A stretch of DNA of 64,000 bases from Acanthaster planci (lineage: Eukaryota; Echinodermata; Asteroidea; Valvatida; Acanthasteridae). Below, in pieces: positions 23,801 to 38,800 of this stretch. The notes below the pieces were generated by a model. The model saw only the letters and a list, made by a program, of their open reading frames with translations. It made no database searches and was not told the DNA's origin. The first letter of the stretch is position 1. Each line of letters opens with the position of its first letter. The stretch covers positions 1,599,463 through 1,663,462 of the forward strand of contig NW_019091383.1 in assembly GCF_001949145.1 (NCBI RefSeq). The letters run 5' to 3'. A program made the position numbers and the translations under genes.

Positions 23801-26800
23801 GGCAAATGCCATTAAAATTAATATGGCTTTGTTAAGGTTTGGGTGAGTATTATTGACAGAATTTTTCCGAAGTAGTTAAAGTCACGCATAGCCTTTTCAA
23901 AGATTCGGGTAAGAAAGCTCGCCTGTTGGCGTTTACCCCTTGTACACAAAAAAGGCTTGTCGCGAGTGAAATGTTGTGAAAGGGAAACGCATAGGATTTG
24001 TTTTTAATTCTCAAAGCTGTAGTTAATGATCAATTTAATGTTAGTGCAGCTGTCGAACTGCGCTGCTTTTGAATGACTGAGATCCTAATGCATGTACTTA
24101 CGTGTTTCTAAATACATGAGAACCTGTGCCATGGCAGGCACAGCGTGTCAGGTGTAACATTTTTGTAACTGTAAGATAAAGCAGTCTTGATCAAAAGCAT
24201 GTGGGTCCTTTTGGAGCAACTTCATTTAAAACGAAGCCCCCACGATTTTTAAAGTTATTTTCAATGGAGGCACAACCACCGCCGTTGCAAAATGTCACAA
24301 AAATGACTTGCATTTCCTAAGCCTTGCTCATGATAAACTTCTACAGAAAGTCTGGACACGTATTCTGATAACCTCTTTATTATACTCCGGTGTAACACCA
24401 TGGCCTGTGCTAGATTTTATATAGCAAGACAAACCTACAGATTTATAGTTAATTCTTAAATGAAAGAAAGCAAGAAATCCAGTTTCGGAGAAAGTGAAGA
24501 CTTATTTTTGTTGTTTCACGTTGAATCTGGTAAAATGTCCAAATTGTCGTTTCACGTTGAATCTGGTAAATGTCCAAATTGACGTTAAAAAATATAGCCC
24601 GGGGGCTATGCAAGTGTTGGGCAAGAGCGTGTGAGCGGCAACGCCAAATCACCCCGAATAAAACTCCCCTGCTGATTGGCTTGCAGCTTATAATGAAATA
24701 AAACCCAATTAAACAACTTAACCCATACGGTCTGGCATCGGCCTCCACTTCCATTGAGCATTATACCGTTGCGATGGACGGTGAAGCCACGAGCCTGCGC
24801 GTGTTTGTCGAGTGAAATGGCGGGAACGTTTGGTGACAATTGAGCACATCTCTATGGGCGTGCGTGCGCGCAGTAACCACGGGGCAACCCAGGTAATACC
24901 AACACAGCTGTGAGCGAGATTCAATTACCGAGACAACTTTTACACTTCCTACGCTTGCGCTTGAGTGCGTATCACAGGCGAATTTGCTCCAATTTTCGCC
25001 AGATGTGCCGGGGGATTCGGGTAATATTTCATCCCGAAAGATGCACTCGGTTCCATTTGGTTGCATGGATACCCGACCGTGCAACCCTTCATCCTGTTGG
25101 CATCAACGTCTACAGCGCCGAACAGGAGAGGGATTCTTGGAAAATTGGCAACTGTTTTACAAGACACGGGCATTGGGATTAATACCTTGGTACATGTATA
25201 TAACTGAGTTCCCGTTCATTGTGCGTGAATATTAAATGCGCAAAAGGAGACTCCAACTGATCGCAAAGAAACCGCGATTTGGCTAGAATTTCATGATGCA
25301 TGCATAGCCTTTGTTAACTGGAATTCGAACCTGATTCATCAGAAAGTCCGGGAACACAAACGGGGTTACTCAGAGCCAGTCTGGACGTCACGAAGTTTGT
25401 GGACCTGTGCACATTCTATCCTTTCCTAGTTTTATTTAATGTTTTATTTAATTGTGTGTACAATAAGAGTACAGATGAACAAATTTCCAAATTCAATTAT
25501 GCGTGCAAATAAGGAACATCACGTAATTTGAAATTATAAGTTCCTTAAAGGCAATTCATATGCAGTCATTTACAAACGATTTAAGACGACCCGGAATTTT
25601 GTTTTTTATTTCCTTCTTTCTCGCTGGTGTAAGCAGCACCTCTCCTAGTTTGAGCAATGAATTTGGGCTTGTCACACAAACCTTCCCCTATCCCCCTTTG
25701 ACCATGGCAGTGAAGGTAAAGAAGCTAAGCTTTACCAGGAACCTTGAGTCCTGGACTGCAGAAGACTAGATGAAGGTTTATTTTTAGACAGATGAATCAA
25801 TGGTGCAACAGTTTGTATCACGCAGAGTCCATTTCCAAAGACGTAGTGGATCACGGACCATCCCTAAGCCAGGTGATTTGGGGTGCCAAGTACCACGTTG
25901 GAACCTCTGCTCTGTTTTCCTATCACCCAACACTATCACCACAACACATGAATGGTCCAAAATATGTCACACTCCTGCAGAATCAGCTGAAAACATATAT
26001 GTTGCGCACAAATGTGAAATATTCATGCACGATAGCGCTCCGTGTCACAAATCCAAGAAGACTGATGGTGAAGGACTTTTTGACCAAGAATGTCATAGGT
26101 CTTGACAGGCCGGGGAATAGTCCTGATCTTAATCCCATCGAAAATTTGTGGGAGGTTGTGAAAGATAAGGTTGCTGACAAACAGTAAACAAATGCCAAGG
26201 CATTGGTCGAGTCCATTAAAGAGGAAGTCTCCACGGACCTCTACCAGTCCCTCATCACCAGCCTGCCACGTCACATACAAGAAATCATCAGAAACGGGTG
26301 AGGGCACACTAAGGCTGTTTACCTTTCAAATCATAGAAATGTAGTCAAATAACTGTTCAACCAAGAACCCAAGGTTACATATTGAAAATTAGTATAAGTA
26401 GTTTACGTTTGGTTTTTCTTCAAGTTAATGCATTTCGTATGTTCGTAAATATTTTCAAATAACGGTATAAAACTATAGGTATACTTAAAATCCCTTCACA
26501 AATAAGTGCAATATACTTTCCTTCTCTTGTCAAATTCAACTTTAATTTTCCAACACGTAATTCTAAACCAGCTTTCTGACCAAACGCAGGGCTGGGAATT
26601 TGCTCACAATATTGATGACATTGTCTTCTGTTACAGGGCATATTTTTTTCTTAGAATAAAAACAATAATTTCCCCAAACAGTTGTTTATTCTTACAAGAA
26701 GGAATAACAAGAGCCCGCGGTATGTCGGACAAGGAGATACATCTCATGCGAAAGATGAGCCGAAAACGATGCAACATGACACAACCAAAGATATACGATA

Positions 26801-29800
26801 CCTCTTCAGGCCTCAAGATTATTTCTCTCAACCGTGAAGTATTTACAATCCCTCATCCAAAAATGGCTCACATGCGTATTTACTTTACTTAGATAATTAG
26901 TTTTCCTAAAACAGAAGCTTCTCCCTTTGTTTTGGAAAGTTTATTTAATCGAAAAGTAATTCAAACGCTATCAAAATGTGTGTCTTATGTGCATTCATGT
27001 TTTATACCATGCAGTTCACATATTACGTTCTAAAATAACCCACGTATAATGAATAAGGGGGAGTCTGTCGTGCCCTCCCACATGTGACCCTTAATAGTTC
27101 CGAAAGATGGGAATAAGTCAGGACGACTTAAAGAGCAAAATTCGGCCAGTATTTTGGTAGAAGAACTCAACAACAGAGTCTCTTTCAATTTTTTGTATGG
27201 TATTTACCAATTGGATCGCGATCGTCTAAATTCTTGAACATATCCGTTAGTTCCCCTGTTTAGCATTCAGCACCATGATATCAGGGAGCGGTTGAAGTGA
27301 CGAAGCAATCCACGTTATCGCCAATCGATAGGATGGGTAAGGCCATCGGACCAAGTCCTGTGATTGACGCACTTATAAATTATAATCACATACGGTGACA
27401 CAATCGTTATATCCACGGCATCCGGGTATCGATTCCCAGCCAAGTTCCGGAACCACCTTAAAGCCGCACGGTACGCCAATCTCATTACCAGCACCTTTTC
27501 CCTCGGTTTTTCGTCTCTTTAGTTATGCCATAAATTTGAACCTTAGATTGGAGCTGAGTGCCTCCTGGTATACGATATCTGGTTTTGGAGACCAGGCTAA
27601 GTCAACACAGCTGATCAGTTGGCGCCCAACATGGTCACCAGGAATGATGAAATTTGGAGCTGCGTCAGGTTGTCTGGAGACCAAACTTGTTACTTTTTGC
27701 AACTCTGAAAGAGAACACGAAATGATTCTTATACTGTTAGTTTGGTTGTCCTAGTCTCTGGGAAATTCAGGAAAATAATGCAAAATTAGCCACAGCAAAA
27801 AAACGTAATTTTGTTTCTGGCAACCTTAGAAGCTGACGCTGTACCTGAGATTTTCTACATAAGATGACGTCACTTTTTGCTCATAAATATGCATGAAACC
27901 CAAAGGCCATCTGAGGCACTTTGCAATGACATTGCATTAAACTTAAAATGAAAATAAACGGACACTAAGGTTTTGTAAATTATACTGGAGGCAAACAAAA
28001 AATTAAAAAAAGGAAATGGAAAATAACTAAACAAAAAGCTAAAACAAAAACAAAACAAGAACAAAAACAAAAACAATAACGCAAAAATGATCGATTGGGG
28101 ATACAAAGACAAATTTATGTGGTTATTTTCTTCGGAAGGGGGCATATTGTCTTTGAAAATACAAACCTCCAGTTTTCGAAAATAGAATGTCATGAAAACT
28201 TGAAATTATAATTTCGTAAAGTTTACGTCATAAATAGTGTCGTGTGTATGCACTGTTTGATTGAAATATTCTAATCTCTGTATAGAGGACGAAAGATACT
28301 GCAGAAAAAATTGAATGCAGCGACAGTGTCTGTGATCAAAGCCATTTATTTCACGCGGATATGTCATACAAAATGTAAAAATGGAGAAGCAGTTTGAGAT
28401 TCAACTGACATAATTTTGCCAGCTCCTCTTTTTTGGTAGACTGGTTTTACGTTCATTCAGCTTTGTTCATTTATCAAACTTAACACTTTATTGCAGTAAC
28501 CCCCAAGATTCGAAGTCTAGTTATTCATTTACCCAGAACGACGGCTTATTCGTGCTAGTCTCTATTCAAGCGTTAATTTTTGAAAGCTACAGAGCCGTCT
28601 CCCGAATTAACGGCTTGAAATGGATTGGGAATGAGCAGGGAAAGTGTTGTGCCAGACACCTGAAACCGTCAAGTTTGGCAGAAAATCAAATTGAGTTCAA
28701 CGTTGGGAGCTAGATGCTGTAAATAAGAGATGGCTTCCAAAGGCCATGAGAATTTTCAGGTTATAACGCGCCGGCTAGTGGAAGGTTAGTGTAAATTATT
28801 TTGCCTGCTTGCGGATATCGCGTTGCCACCAGCACACTGAACCGGATTATTATAGCATTAAACGATATCTCATCATATTCCAAATCTTATTTTAACCGAG
28901 GACGGAAATAACGAGCGAAATAAATAACATTTTTGGTGCACCGTAACTTTTTACGCTGAGAAAAAATACTTCTCAGTGTTTATCATTGTGTGTTTTTTGA
29001 GTGCAGTGTTAGATTAATGCAGCCCGGTGTCAACTGAACTCCACAGTTTTGCAGTGTAAGATTGAAGTGAAATTTTCGCGTGGGTGGGAATGGAGAAATG
29101 CCACCACAGTTGAGCATTATGCGAGCACGTCAAACCAGACGGCGCACTTGAATGTGCAGAATCTTAAGAGATCTGAATTCATTACCAAATGATGGCCATT
29201 TTTTTCGCTTCAAGTTCTCCCCTGAGGCTGTCTCAAGTCGATGCCGGAGGCAGGCAGCTTGAAGACAGGTTTGAGGCAGTCCCTTTGCGGACTAGCTATT
29301 TGAGCGCGTGAGGGCTTTGGTACAACCAAGTGCGTAGACTGGTTCCCGTCCCGTATGTAGTCTCCAGACGTCTTACAGACGTCTTCCGAACGTAGGGACC
29401 GGTAGCAGGTAATGAATCCGGCAGAATCCTGCCGGGTGTATGTAAATGAGGAAACGGTGTCCGCTCAATGCACAAAATCAAGCAGGAGCTAATGGCATAT
29501 TTCGCCTTTTCTTTTTCGTTACCGAAAATAACTTCACCGTAAATAGTTCATTTATCTAAGCTTTAACACAGTAACCACTGATTTGAAATAAATTGCCGTA
29601 AAATGAATTATCCACGAGAATCATTGATAAATAAATAACCACAATGTGATCAACAGAGGGGAGGTACTTAGCAAGGATAGGTACTTGTGTTTCATTCGCT
29701 TTACCGCTGAAACGTGTTAACGTCAAAGCATTGGTATTGGCTTGACAAAAACTTCAATACTCAGCATCTAAATTGACAGGGCTATATAATCGCACACGTG

Positions 29801-32800
29801 AAACCGCAGCTGGCTACAGGGATGGGACCAATCCACCTGGTGTGCTGAGAATTCTTGTGGGGAGAGGCGACGTGGAATTTGGTTTCCAAAAGAGTTTCAG
29901 TCCAACTGTAATTAATCACGATCATAGTTATCAGCATCATTCTCTGATCATTGTTGTTAGGCCTATACCTTTGCATTCTTATCACAGTGCTTCCTAAACA
30001 GAAACGACCGGGAATGCCAAGCGAACATCGAGACACTCACTTAAAAGCTGTAAAAATTTACGAAATTGCCTTCAGCTTTGAGCTTCAGACGGGTTCTTGA
30101 CTGGTTCCTCTCAGACCTGCGATGGTAACTTTATGAATCCTGGTCCTGGATACCAGTAACTTGACCCGTTGTCATCTCGTCAGTCAGCTGTAGCACGTGT
30201 ATTTGCTGAAGGACGAATTGGTCGAAGGTCGAATTGAATTCTGGTGTTTGTAGATTTGAAGCCTGGTTACCAGTCTCATCTATCGACTGTTTACGGCGAT
30301 CTCATTCCCGCGTTCAATACCCAACGGGCTGGAGGATGTACTTCTCCGGTCGTCGGACCCTGGAAAGGTGCTTCCAGACACCTTCTCCTCAGCTTGTTTT
30401 GACAGTCTCAGTGCAATATATGCTTTTTCATCGAAGATTCAATATGTACTCTGAAATTCATCTCCCGATATATTGATTTCGTGAAGTCGATTTTGAACAA
30501 AGCTCGATTTAGTCTGGGTTTACGCTGTCTGTCTGGCGTTTATGAAGTTTAATTGTCATTCTGCAGACATGTTAAAGCCAAATACAATATTGAAATCAAT
30601 AGTGGTATTTGTTTCGTGGGATTGGTCTACATTTAGTAGAAGTTTTCATGGTCGTCTTATTTTTTTCTCTCTACGCTTGCCATAAAATTCACAACATTAC
30701 TGTACAGCTCTTATTCTCAATTTATTTCAGCACAATAACGAATAGCTCAAAGGTATTTCCATTTTGTCTGTCGTTGTATTTTATTCAGCGCTGTCATTTG
30801 TCAACCTGTCGTTTGTCCAATGGGTCATGTACAAAAACGCACGCTTCCTCAAGTCCTTACTGAAGGCCTATTTACATTTCTGTACTTCTCTTTTTAATAA
30901 GTTTCTTGAGTTTGTTGACATTGACCAGGACGGGCATTTTGGGGAAAGGGGAACATTTTTGTTTCTTTTGCGTGCATAATTCAAAATTTGGTAACATGGT
31001 CAAGGCCATTTACAAATAGAGTCCGATGTTAGGTGAAGCAGATTTTACTTCCCGCAGGTTCATGGACTACCATAATCTCACTGCATGATGTACGCCTTGT
31101 GGTTATTGTCCATCTTTCTGTTCTAACTACACCCGATCGATAGTCTTAGCCTGTAGTTTTAGCAGATCTATTTGTCTCTTTTTCTGCTCTTCTCTTTTCC
31201 CCCTCTCGTTTTATATAATACCGGCACCGCATTCAACCCATAAATGTTTATCTTCCGGGCTAATTGCATAAGTTATTTCATTTCTATTGATCGCTGGAAA
31301 CCAGGAAGACCCTGATAGGGACCAGCGAGAATTCCGATGACGTTAACCGGGTCAATCGCGGCGTTAATCAGGCGGTAAAATTGCAGCAATGCCGAGTCAG
31401 TCGACTGGAAGATTATTTTCCAGGGTTCTTGTATCTCAGCTATTGATTGGACATGTCTCCGGAGAGCTGGCACCTGATTTTGTTTTTAAGGGTCATGAAC
31501 AAGTCCTGAGATTCTCCCCAGCGATCAAACACTCTGAAGTCTGATAATATTCCAAAACGCTTGAGTACATATATTTTTGTGTATGTTGACTTTAAATACG
31601 GTTTTTGTGTGTTTAAGTTGGCCGGATGCACGCGGTGCTGGATCAAGTGTTCCGTAAGCCTAAAGCCCAAGTTCTATGGACTCCCTACTATGCTTCATGT
31701 TCGGTACGACGCCAATTCACAGAGCTGAATTGTTTGGGCTGGAGCCCTGTATTTAACTTTAATGCTGCGCTTGACGAAGCTTTGCAGTAGCCAGTGTGAA
31801 GTTTTCCAAAAATCGAGCCGATGAAACGTTTTCCTGCGATGGGCGTGTGCACACTGTTGTATGTAGGTTCTCAAAGTTTTCGTAAGCCATGAGCACGTTG
31901 CCCGCAATGCCAACTGGCCTTTCATGCAAGTCAAAACTTCGATTTTGAAGCTTGAATGAATACCGTGTGGCACTCAATACGCAAGACGACTGGTCTCGAA
32001 AGACAGCCCGCTATAACATCGTTTTGCAGTTTTGAATTTTGTCCTGAGATGATTACTTTCAGAGCGAAATAGGTCTGAAAAACATCGTACATCAACCACG
32101 TCAAATTCCCAACGTTCACACAAACTTGGTTCACAGAACCAATGTTTTTTGTCGGCCAAATGTTCGCAGAGTGAAATGCAGTCGTCTTTCAGTGACCAAA
32201 AAGAAAATGTTCCACATGAGTAACAGCCATTTTGTCATCAAGCCTGTCATGTTATGATACCGCCAAGTTAGCTGGTAAAACTTGTATCCATGCTACCACA
32301 AGGCAAATAGAGGGAAGCTCCACCAAAGCATCATCAGAGGAAATGACCACTTCAAGTGGCCAGAGAGTTACAGAACGTATTGCTACTTTTCCGCGGCTAC
32401 CAGTAATATGACAACGTGATTCCCGGACCATTGCACTTAGAGAGACGAGTGAAGCACGATGGAGTGGCAGCTGGTCTAACCACGGGACAAAGAATACACC
32501 GCGTTGTATTGGCACCTGTTAGCCTGGGGCTGGGTGTCCAAACATGCGCCTTAATTACTGGTATGCGTGTGACTATCACATTAATATCAAAACGACTGTC
32601 ATATTATCATTAAACGAGAGAGAATCGGGACTAGGGGTTTTAAAACACCTGTTATCCTTAAGTTGGGTTATCGACTACCCACCATAAATACTATTTTGTA
32701 ATGTTGGATTCTTAAACAAAGTAACAGTCAAAAATTACAGTGGTAGGCCTAACGATGGCTAAAGGATGACCAAATCATTTTGTTTGGAGTCCTTTCCCGG

Positions 32801-35800
32801 GCATAATTACCTGTTTAGATAATGCAGGTGGCTGCTCTCAGTCCTCACCATCACATACTTAGTGGTGAAAGTTTTAGCTGCCGATTCAATTACGATTTAT
32901 AGTTGATGCATATAAAGACTTGCCAGGAAACAGACGACCGCGAATATTAATACTATGTATGGGTCCCAAGCTAGACCAAGAGAGGGCGCAATTTTCCTAG
33001 CAACGGGGGCTCCTTTGGTATTTGTATGGTATACACTATACGCATCGCTGGTTCATGAAGGCCTATGAAACGTTGCAAACGCATCGCTACCAACAAAGGT
33101 ACACTCTCAACCAACATGACGCTTTTCAACCGATGAGGGAGGTGCTTCTGCTCAGGGCGGATTAAGACTCCAGATGTGATGTAAAAACTGAATTAAAAAA
33201 AAGGAAAAAGGGTCTACGTAGAGTAATCCTTTGAATGAACATGACTTTCGTGAGCTAAATGAGGGCTCTATTGAATGAATTGCATTTAAAGTTTCGGGTC
33301 AAACTTCTGACTTAAACATTTGATGAAATAAATGCAGGAAAACTGTCCCATGGATGACAAGGCGATGGAAATTAATCCGTCGTTCCGCAGACACCTTTTC
33401 TCGATGGTATTAAGAAATGTGACATTCCCTAATTTAGGAATTAATAATTATAAATATGCGTGTACATAGAAACCTATACAACATCTTTAAGCGAATTTAA
33501 AGAAAAGTTCTTCAAAGGCCGAGAGCTAACTTTTAGTACAAACTTTGAACTCACATTGTGGCTTCAAAGTGACTTGTGTCATTTTCTTTGATATTTAAAC
33601 GAAACCCCCGGAAGAAAAAAAACAAAAACAATCAACCGCTTAGTAAGATTTTAACTGAAGATTCCATACCATTATAACCAACGAAATTCATACTAAGTGC
33701 AAACCTTTACTGTGTAAAGTGCACGACACCTTTCGGTGATAGCCAGAGCTGTTGAGCAAGCATTTGTTACGGGCGTAGTTGCCACCGAGCGAGCGTTGCC
33801 CTTCAGGCATACCGAGCCATCGATACTAAGACCGGGTCCCGAGAACTAAACACTACTAGCAAAATGAATTCAAGCCTTGATAGTCCGAAGCATATGTTTC
33901 TCCCGGCAAATTGGTTTCCCTCCTTCTTTTCTCTTCTCGTCGTTCCAATCAATAACAGAATTCAAAGTCGGTGCGTGGGGTGACCGTCCACGTCGATGGC
34001 GTCACGGCTGACGACATTGGGTGGGAAACGGATGGGGGCGTTTTGAAGGGGGTCAGCTGTCATGAATAATATCGAGAAAACTTTTCTTAGTCGATGGGTA
34101 TTGGCATCTTTGCGTTTTTCAGTGACCGCTCAAGCCAACTACGATTTTTTTCTGGTTTTGAGTCCTCCCGGGAAAATATTGGCAATTGATTGAACGCGCA
34201 ATTCTCAACGTCAATTAAAAACTCTTAGTAGACCTATCTGAGTTAAATGTGCTCCCATCTATTCACGATCAATTTTAATCAAATAGGCCTGCAAACTTGT
34301 CAAAGTGAATCTTGAGGTAAAAACTTGGAAGACTTTTTTTATACATACGTCAGTATCATCTGTGCCGTCCGCGGAGTTCTCGTGGAATCTTTACAACGCA
34401 CTGCTGTCTAAATTCAATTAAACTTTATTTTATTTTTACAGCATGCTCAATGTTAAATACAACTGTCGCTGCACTTGTGTCTTCTACAAGCTGCGAGACG
34501 AGCCTAGCTCTCCAGTCGCTGGCGAATTCTTTCGATGTGCCCCACATTATTGTGCCCGGCGAGGAATGCCTCTCGGAAAAGCATAACAGTTTTACGGTTA
34601 ACGTGCGACCAAGTCAAGTCTACCTGAGCGAAGCGGTTCTGGACTTGGTATGGTGGCTGAAATGGAAGAGTGTCTCTATGTTCTACGATTCAGAGAGCGG
34701 TAAACCATTTCATGTTTGTCTTTATGTCTTTCCTTCTGTTTTTTTATCCAATTAACCCAGCTTAAAAAAATTCTCCCTTATAATTATTTCTGATACGAGG
34801 TTGACTCAAATGCTGAAACCGTCAGTGCGGATCGGATGGCATCTGTAGAAAAAGTATACAAACCAAACCGGAACTAGTTGATACAACGCACACAGACAAG
34901 AGGTGATAAAATGTTTTGAGGAGGGTACCAAGTAGATTTGGTTTAGTCATGGTCAGTGATTCTGCAGCATTTCAGTAATTTACCGGTCAACAGCACTGTG
35001 TGAGAATTACGCCTTTTGCGCGCTAATCGTAATGTAGGCCTAGCTAGTTAAACATTCACCAGTATAAGCACATGTCGACGGTGACATTTTAAATGAATTT
35101 CATCGATCTTGAGTGTTACACTGTTACTCTTTGTCAGGTTCAAAGCTTAGCTCAGACACAAGGTAGGAACCTCTCGGAACAAATAGAGGCATTGTGCCAG
35201 AACATGAATAACATTCGATTTACGGTTCAGCCTCATATTTGTGAAAGCTTTTACTGAAAATTAGTTGCCTCAACCTTACCTCAACCTTAAGCCCGGGAGA
35301 AGGTAGGTTTGCACCAGAAGTCTATACGTATCTATAGGCCCCATCATTTCCAATTCAAACCTCACCGAGACAATCAGAACACCATTAAATCCTTCTCGCC
35401 TCACGCAAAGTTCAATTTCCGTTCGGCGTATCCTACATGCCCGTCACCCGCTTTTACCGATATTAACCAGTTCTCTCCAGTGGTGTTCGAATCACGCTAA
35501 TGTTCAATTTCGTGACCTCATTTTCCCCCACCAGCCTATAAGAACGTGCAGCAGTTCCTGCATCTGGCGGCGCAATCGGAGGAGCGCAAGCCGCTGGAGG
35601 TGACGCTGTACCGGGTGGACGATAGGGACCCGGCCAGCGGCGCGCTTGGGATGATTAACATCTTGCACAAAGCTAAGGATTCGGACGTCCAACACATGAT
35701 CACCTTCTGCGACAGAGCCCAGAGCATGAGGCTGATTAGACAGGTAAGAGTGTGCGGGCGGATGATTGATTGCCTCGGGTTTTGGTAGGTCTGTAGCGAA

Positions 35801-38800
35801 TAGGGGTGGGGCCAGTGATGGCTGGGGCAGATCAGTGGGTGGGACTGATGGTGGGTGGGCAGAAATATACAGACGGCATGGTTTGTCCAATCAGAGTTAT
35901 GATTGTGTAGCCAAAATGAGGAGGGGTCCCTCATCCCACTTCGGAGGGAATTCGGAAGGCATAACGAAATATCACCTTCCACTCAACTAACCTCCACGAA
36001 TATGTGAACTTATGACTCGACCAATTTTTCTTTTTTTTTGGTTGGCGATTAAATGACATTTGTGATCAAATGGTCCGAAAAGACATTTGGTAAAATATGG
36101 AGACCCATTTTTGGCCAAACTTTGTCGAGTGCAATGATCTAATATAGGAAGTAAGAGGTTTGAAAAATCTTCGTTAGAAGGTAAGCTCTTGGCATGAATA
36201 TCAGCGCGACGTTAGGGAAGCTGCGTGGATTGGGGCACCACCCCCTTCATTTCCCATTTTGCTAGTGTACATACAAAAACTGAAGACACCAAATTCACCT
36301 GTGACCAAGCCTCTCTGCCATAGTCCTGCGTTTTTCACCAGTGTGTTACCCAAAAGATGTACGATATCTAGGCCTATACTCGAAAAGTCCATCATCTCCA
36401 TCCAGGCAGTGAGTGGATATCATACCAAGTTGGTGCATATTATGTCATCCTTATTCGGTGACAAAATACCGTACAGATTTACAAAACTGGTGTTTTACCA
36501 ACCAAACAGGGTTCCTGGCGTCCAGATTCCATTAGATTACTTTTCAAAGCAGGAAACATGAACCATGTTTGTTTTGTGTGTACAGGCTGCACGTTTTGGG
36601 ATGGCCGTGGGGAAATACCAATGGATTATTACAACACAGGTAAGAAAAACAGTACGGGTGTTTCGCAATAGTGCGCCACCAAGAGTTTGCAACGCGTTGG
36701 CCGATCACAATGCGCGAAATGTGTCGACCTAGTGAGCATTTTGGGAAGGGTTGACAGATTCCACGCGTTGTGATTGACCAATGCGTTACGAACTCTTGGG
36801 GGTGCACTATTATGAAACGCCTGTATTAGGGAAAAGGTTAACCACTAATCAGTATTTGTGCGGAACAACTATCACCGTGCTGAATGCATTTTTGTGGATA
36901 TGGGTCATTCCACGAAGTTCGGGCACAGTTTGTGACGGCGTCCCATGTTACTTCAATGAAAATAAGCATTTTTTTCCCTGCATGTGGATTTTAGATTGAC
37001 ATTGTTCTAAATCTTTCTAGGTTCTTGTTGTGGTGTGCTTCATCTTTGCTGAATATTATGACTTTTAATCTGTTGTAATGTGAAAATAAAGGGCGATAAA
37101 AGTTACCGATGTCACAAGGGACGCCGTCACAAACTGTGCCCGAACTTCATGGAATGACCCATATGGATTCTGGAGTCCGTAATGTTGTCTCTAATAATTG
37201 GGGTAAATGTACCTATACGTTTTATACGTTTAGTTTGTCAATCGCAGTTAGCACACAAATTGGTTCGTTTAGATCTGCATTTTGTATCGAAATTTGACTA
37301 TGTGATTAGGTCTTTTCCTTTTGTTTTTGTTAGTCACAGTTTATTTCCATTGTCTGGGGCATTGTTGGGGCTCCGTGATAAATGTTAAGGTCCTAAAGTC
37401 CGACTGATCCTTATTTTTTGGCTCCGAATGAGAAAAAAAAGTATGCTGTCTCGCATTTCCTATCAAGAAAAAAGCAGTAGTTTTACCCGTTTTTTTCTCC
37501 TCGACGGGCCGACATTTCCTGAAGTAAAATATTAGAACCAAAGAATTAACAACAACCACCCTTAGCAACGACCTCACGTTAAACGCGGTACATGCGTTCT
37601 CGAGAGACAGAAGTGTTTGCTACATTTTCTATGCTCCAGGTTTTAATCATGAAACCTTTGCCGAAACTCTCTCCCCCGATATTTGTCGTACTGATTCAAG
37701 CGAAAATTCGGCACCCTTTGCTAATGTTACTGCGCTGTGATGCCCTACAACGCTCTGCGCAGTCAGGCCCGGGTCGCTTTGTGGGGAAAGGGGGCGGGAA
37801 ATGCTTTTCCTGCAAAACACTACCGGTCGACCTAATTCCGTAGGGGGAGATGTGCACATTGTGGAGTGACCGTGTATTGTAACAGCCCACGTCTTCTTGT
37901 TTTCCATGCATGTACAATGCTCTGTTGCATTGATGTATGTCGGGTTACAGAGTGGAATGATGTTTGTTTCATTGTGTTGAGCATTTGTTTGCTCTGAGGA
38001 TTCCAACCATGTCGTTGGTGAAGCAGGAAGCTGTGCTGAGTGCGTCTAGAATGTTTCCTGTGCATCTACTCAAGAGTCAAATGGAAATAGTTGGTGCTTG
38101 CATATTTGTCTGATTTTGTGCACCTAATTTTGATGCGTATGTGTTTAAGGAACACAATCTAAATGTGCATTATTTATACGTTATGCACTCAGGCAAGTCT
38201 TGACTCTCCTTACTTTCAATTTTCTTCTTTTCTTTTTTTAAAAAATGTTTCTGCTTACATAATAACACCACATCTTCCGAGGTCGGTTCTCTATTGGTTA
38301 TGCTTTCTGTCCTTCTGGGTTGTATTGACACCCTCATGAAGAAGGTCAGATTTAAATTTTCTGGAGGTAACGAAAACAAAAATGATGACACAACTGGGTG
38401 TAGGCTAATTGGATGGTGGAATTACGTCTGCTTGTGTTTCTCTAACTCGTCGCTCACTTTCGTTCCTTCAGATTAATCTTTGAACGGTTCACGTCACTGT
38501 GACGCACGAAAAGTGTTCCACATAAACCCACAAAGAAACCATTTCCCCATCGTTATCGGCACGATTTATATGATAAATTGGCGATAAACTTTTCAAATCA
38601 TAGGCTGTCGCTAGGGTAACTTCCTTTAAATTTATAATACTTAAAGCTGATAAAAATTCTCGCTCCTTGCCTGTGCTATCGCATAAGGAATAGCTGAAAA
38701 ATGGAAGAAAAAAACTCTGATCAATTGCACTATTTCCTTTGGTCTTAAAAATGCACCTTCCGGCATCCAATGCATTGCGCAGTGATGAACGTTGAACCGA

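Larger units (their letters stand above)
20849..34441 (+). other. iGluR intron a-b, 13.6 kb
   Basis: Holds the 39-bp repeat, the Tc1-like relic, the A-rich run and three dispersed-element copies. No other gene is recognised on either strand. Confidence 0.7.

Noticed and set aside
35504-35982. 128- and 148-residue - strand frames over exon c
   Set aside because: Shadows of the G/C-rich receptor exon; no motifs.
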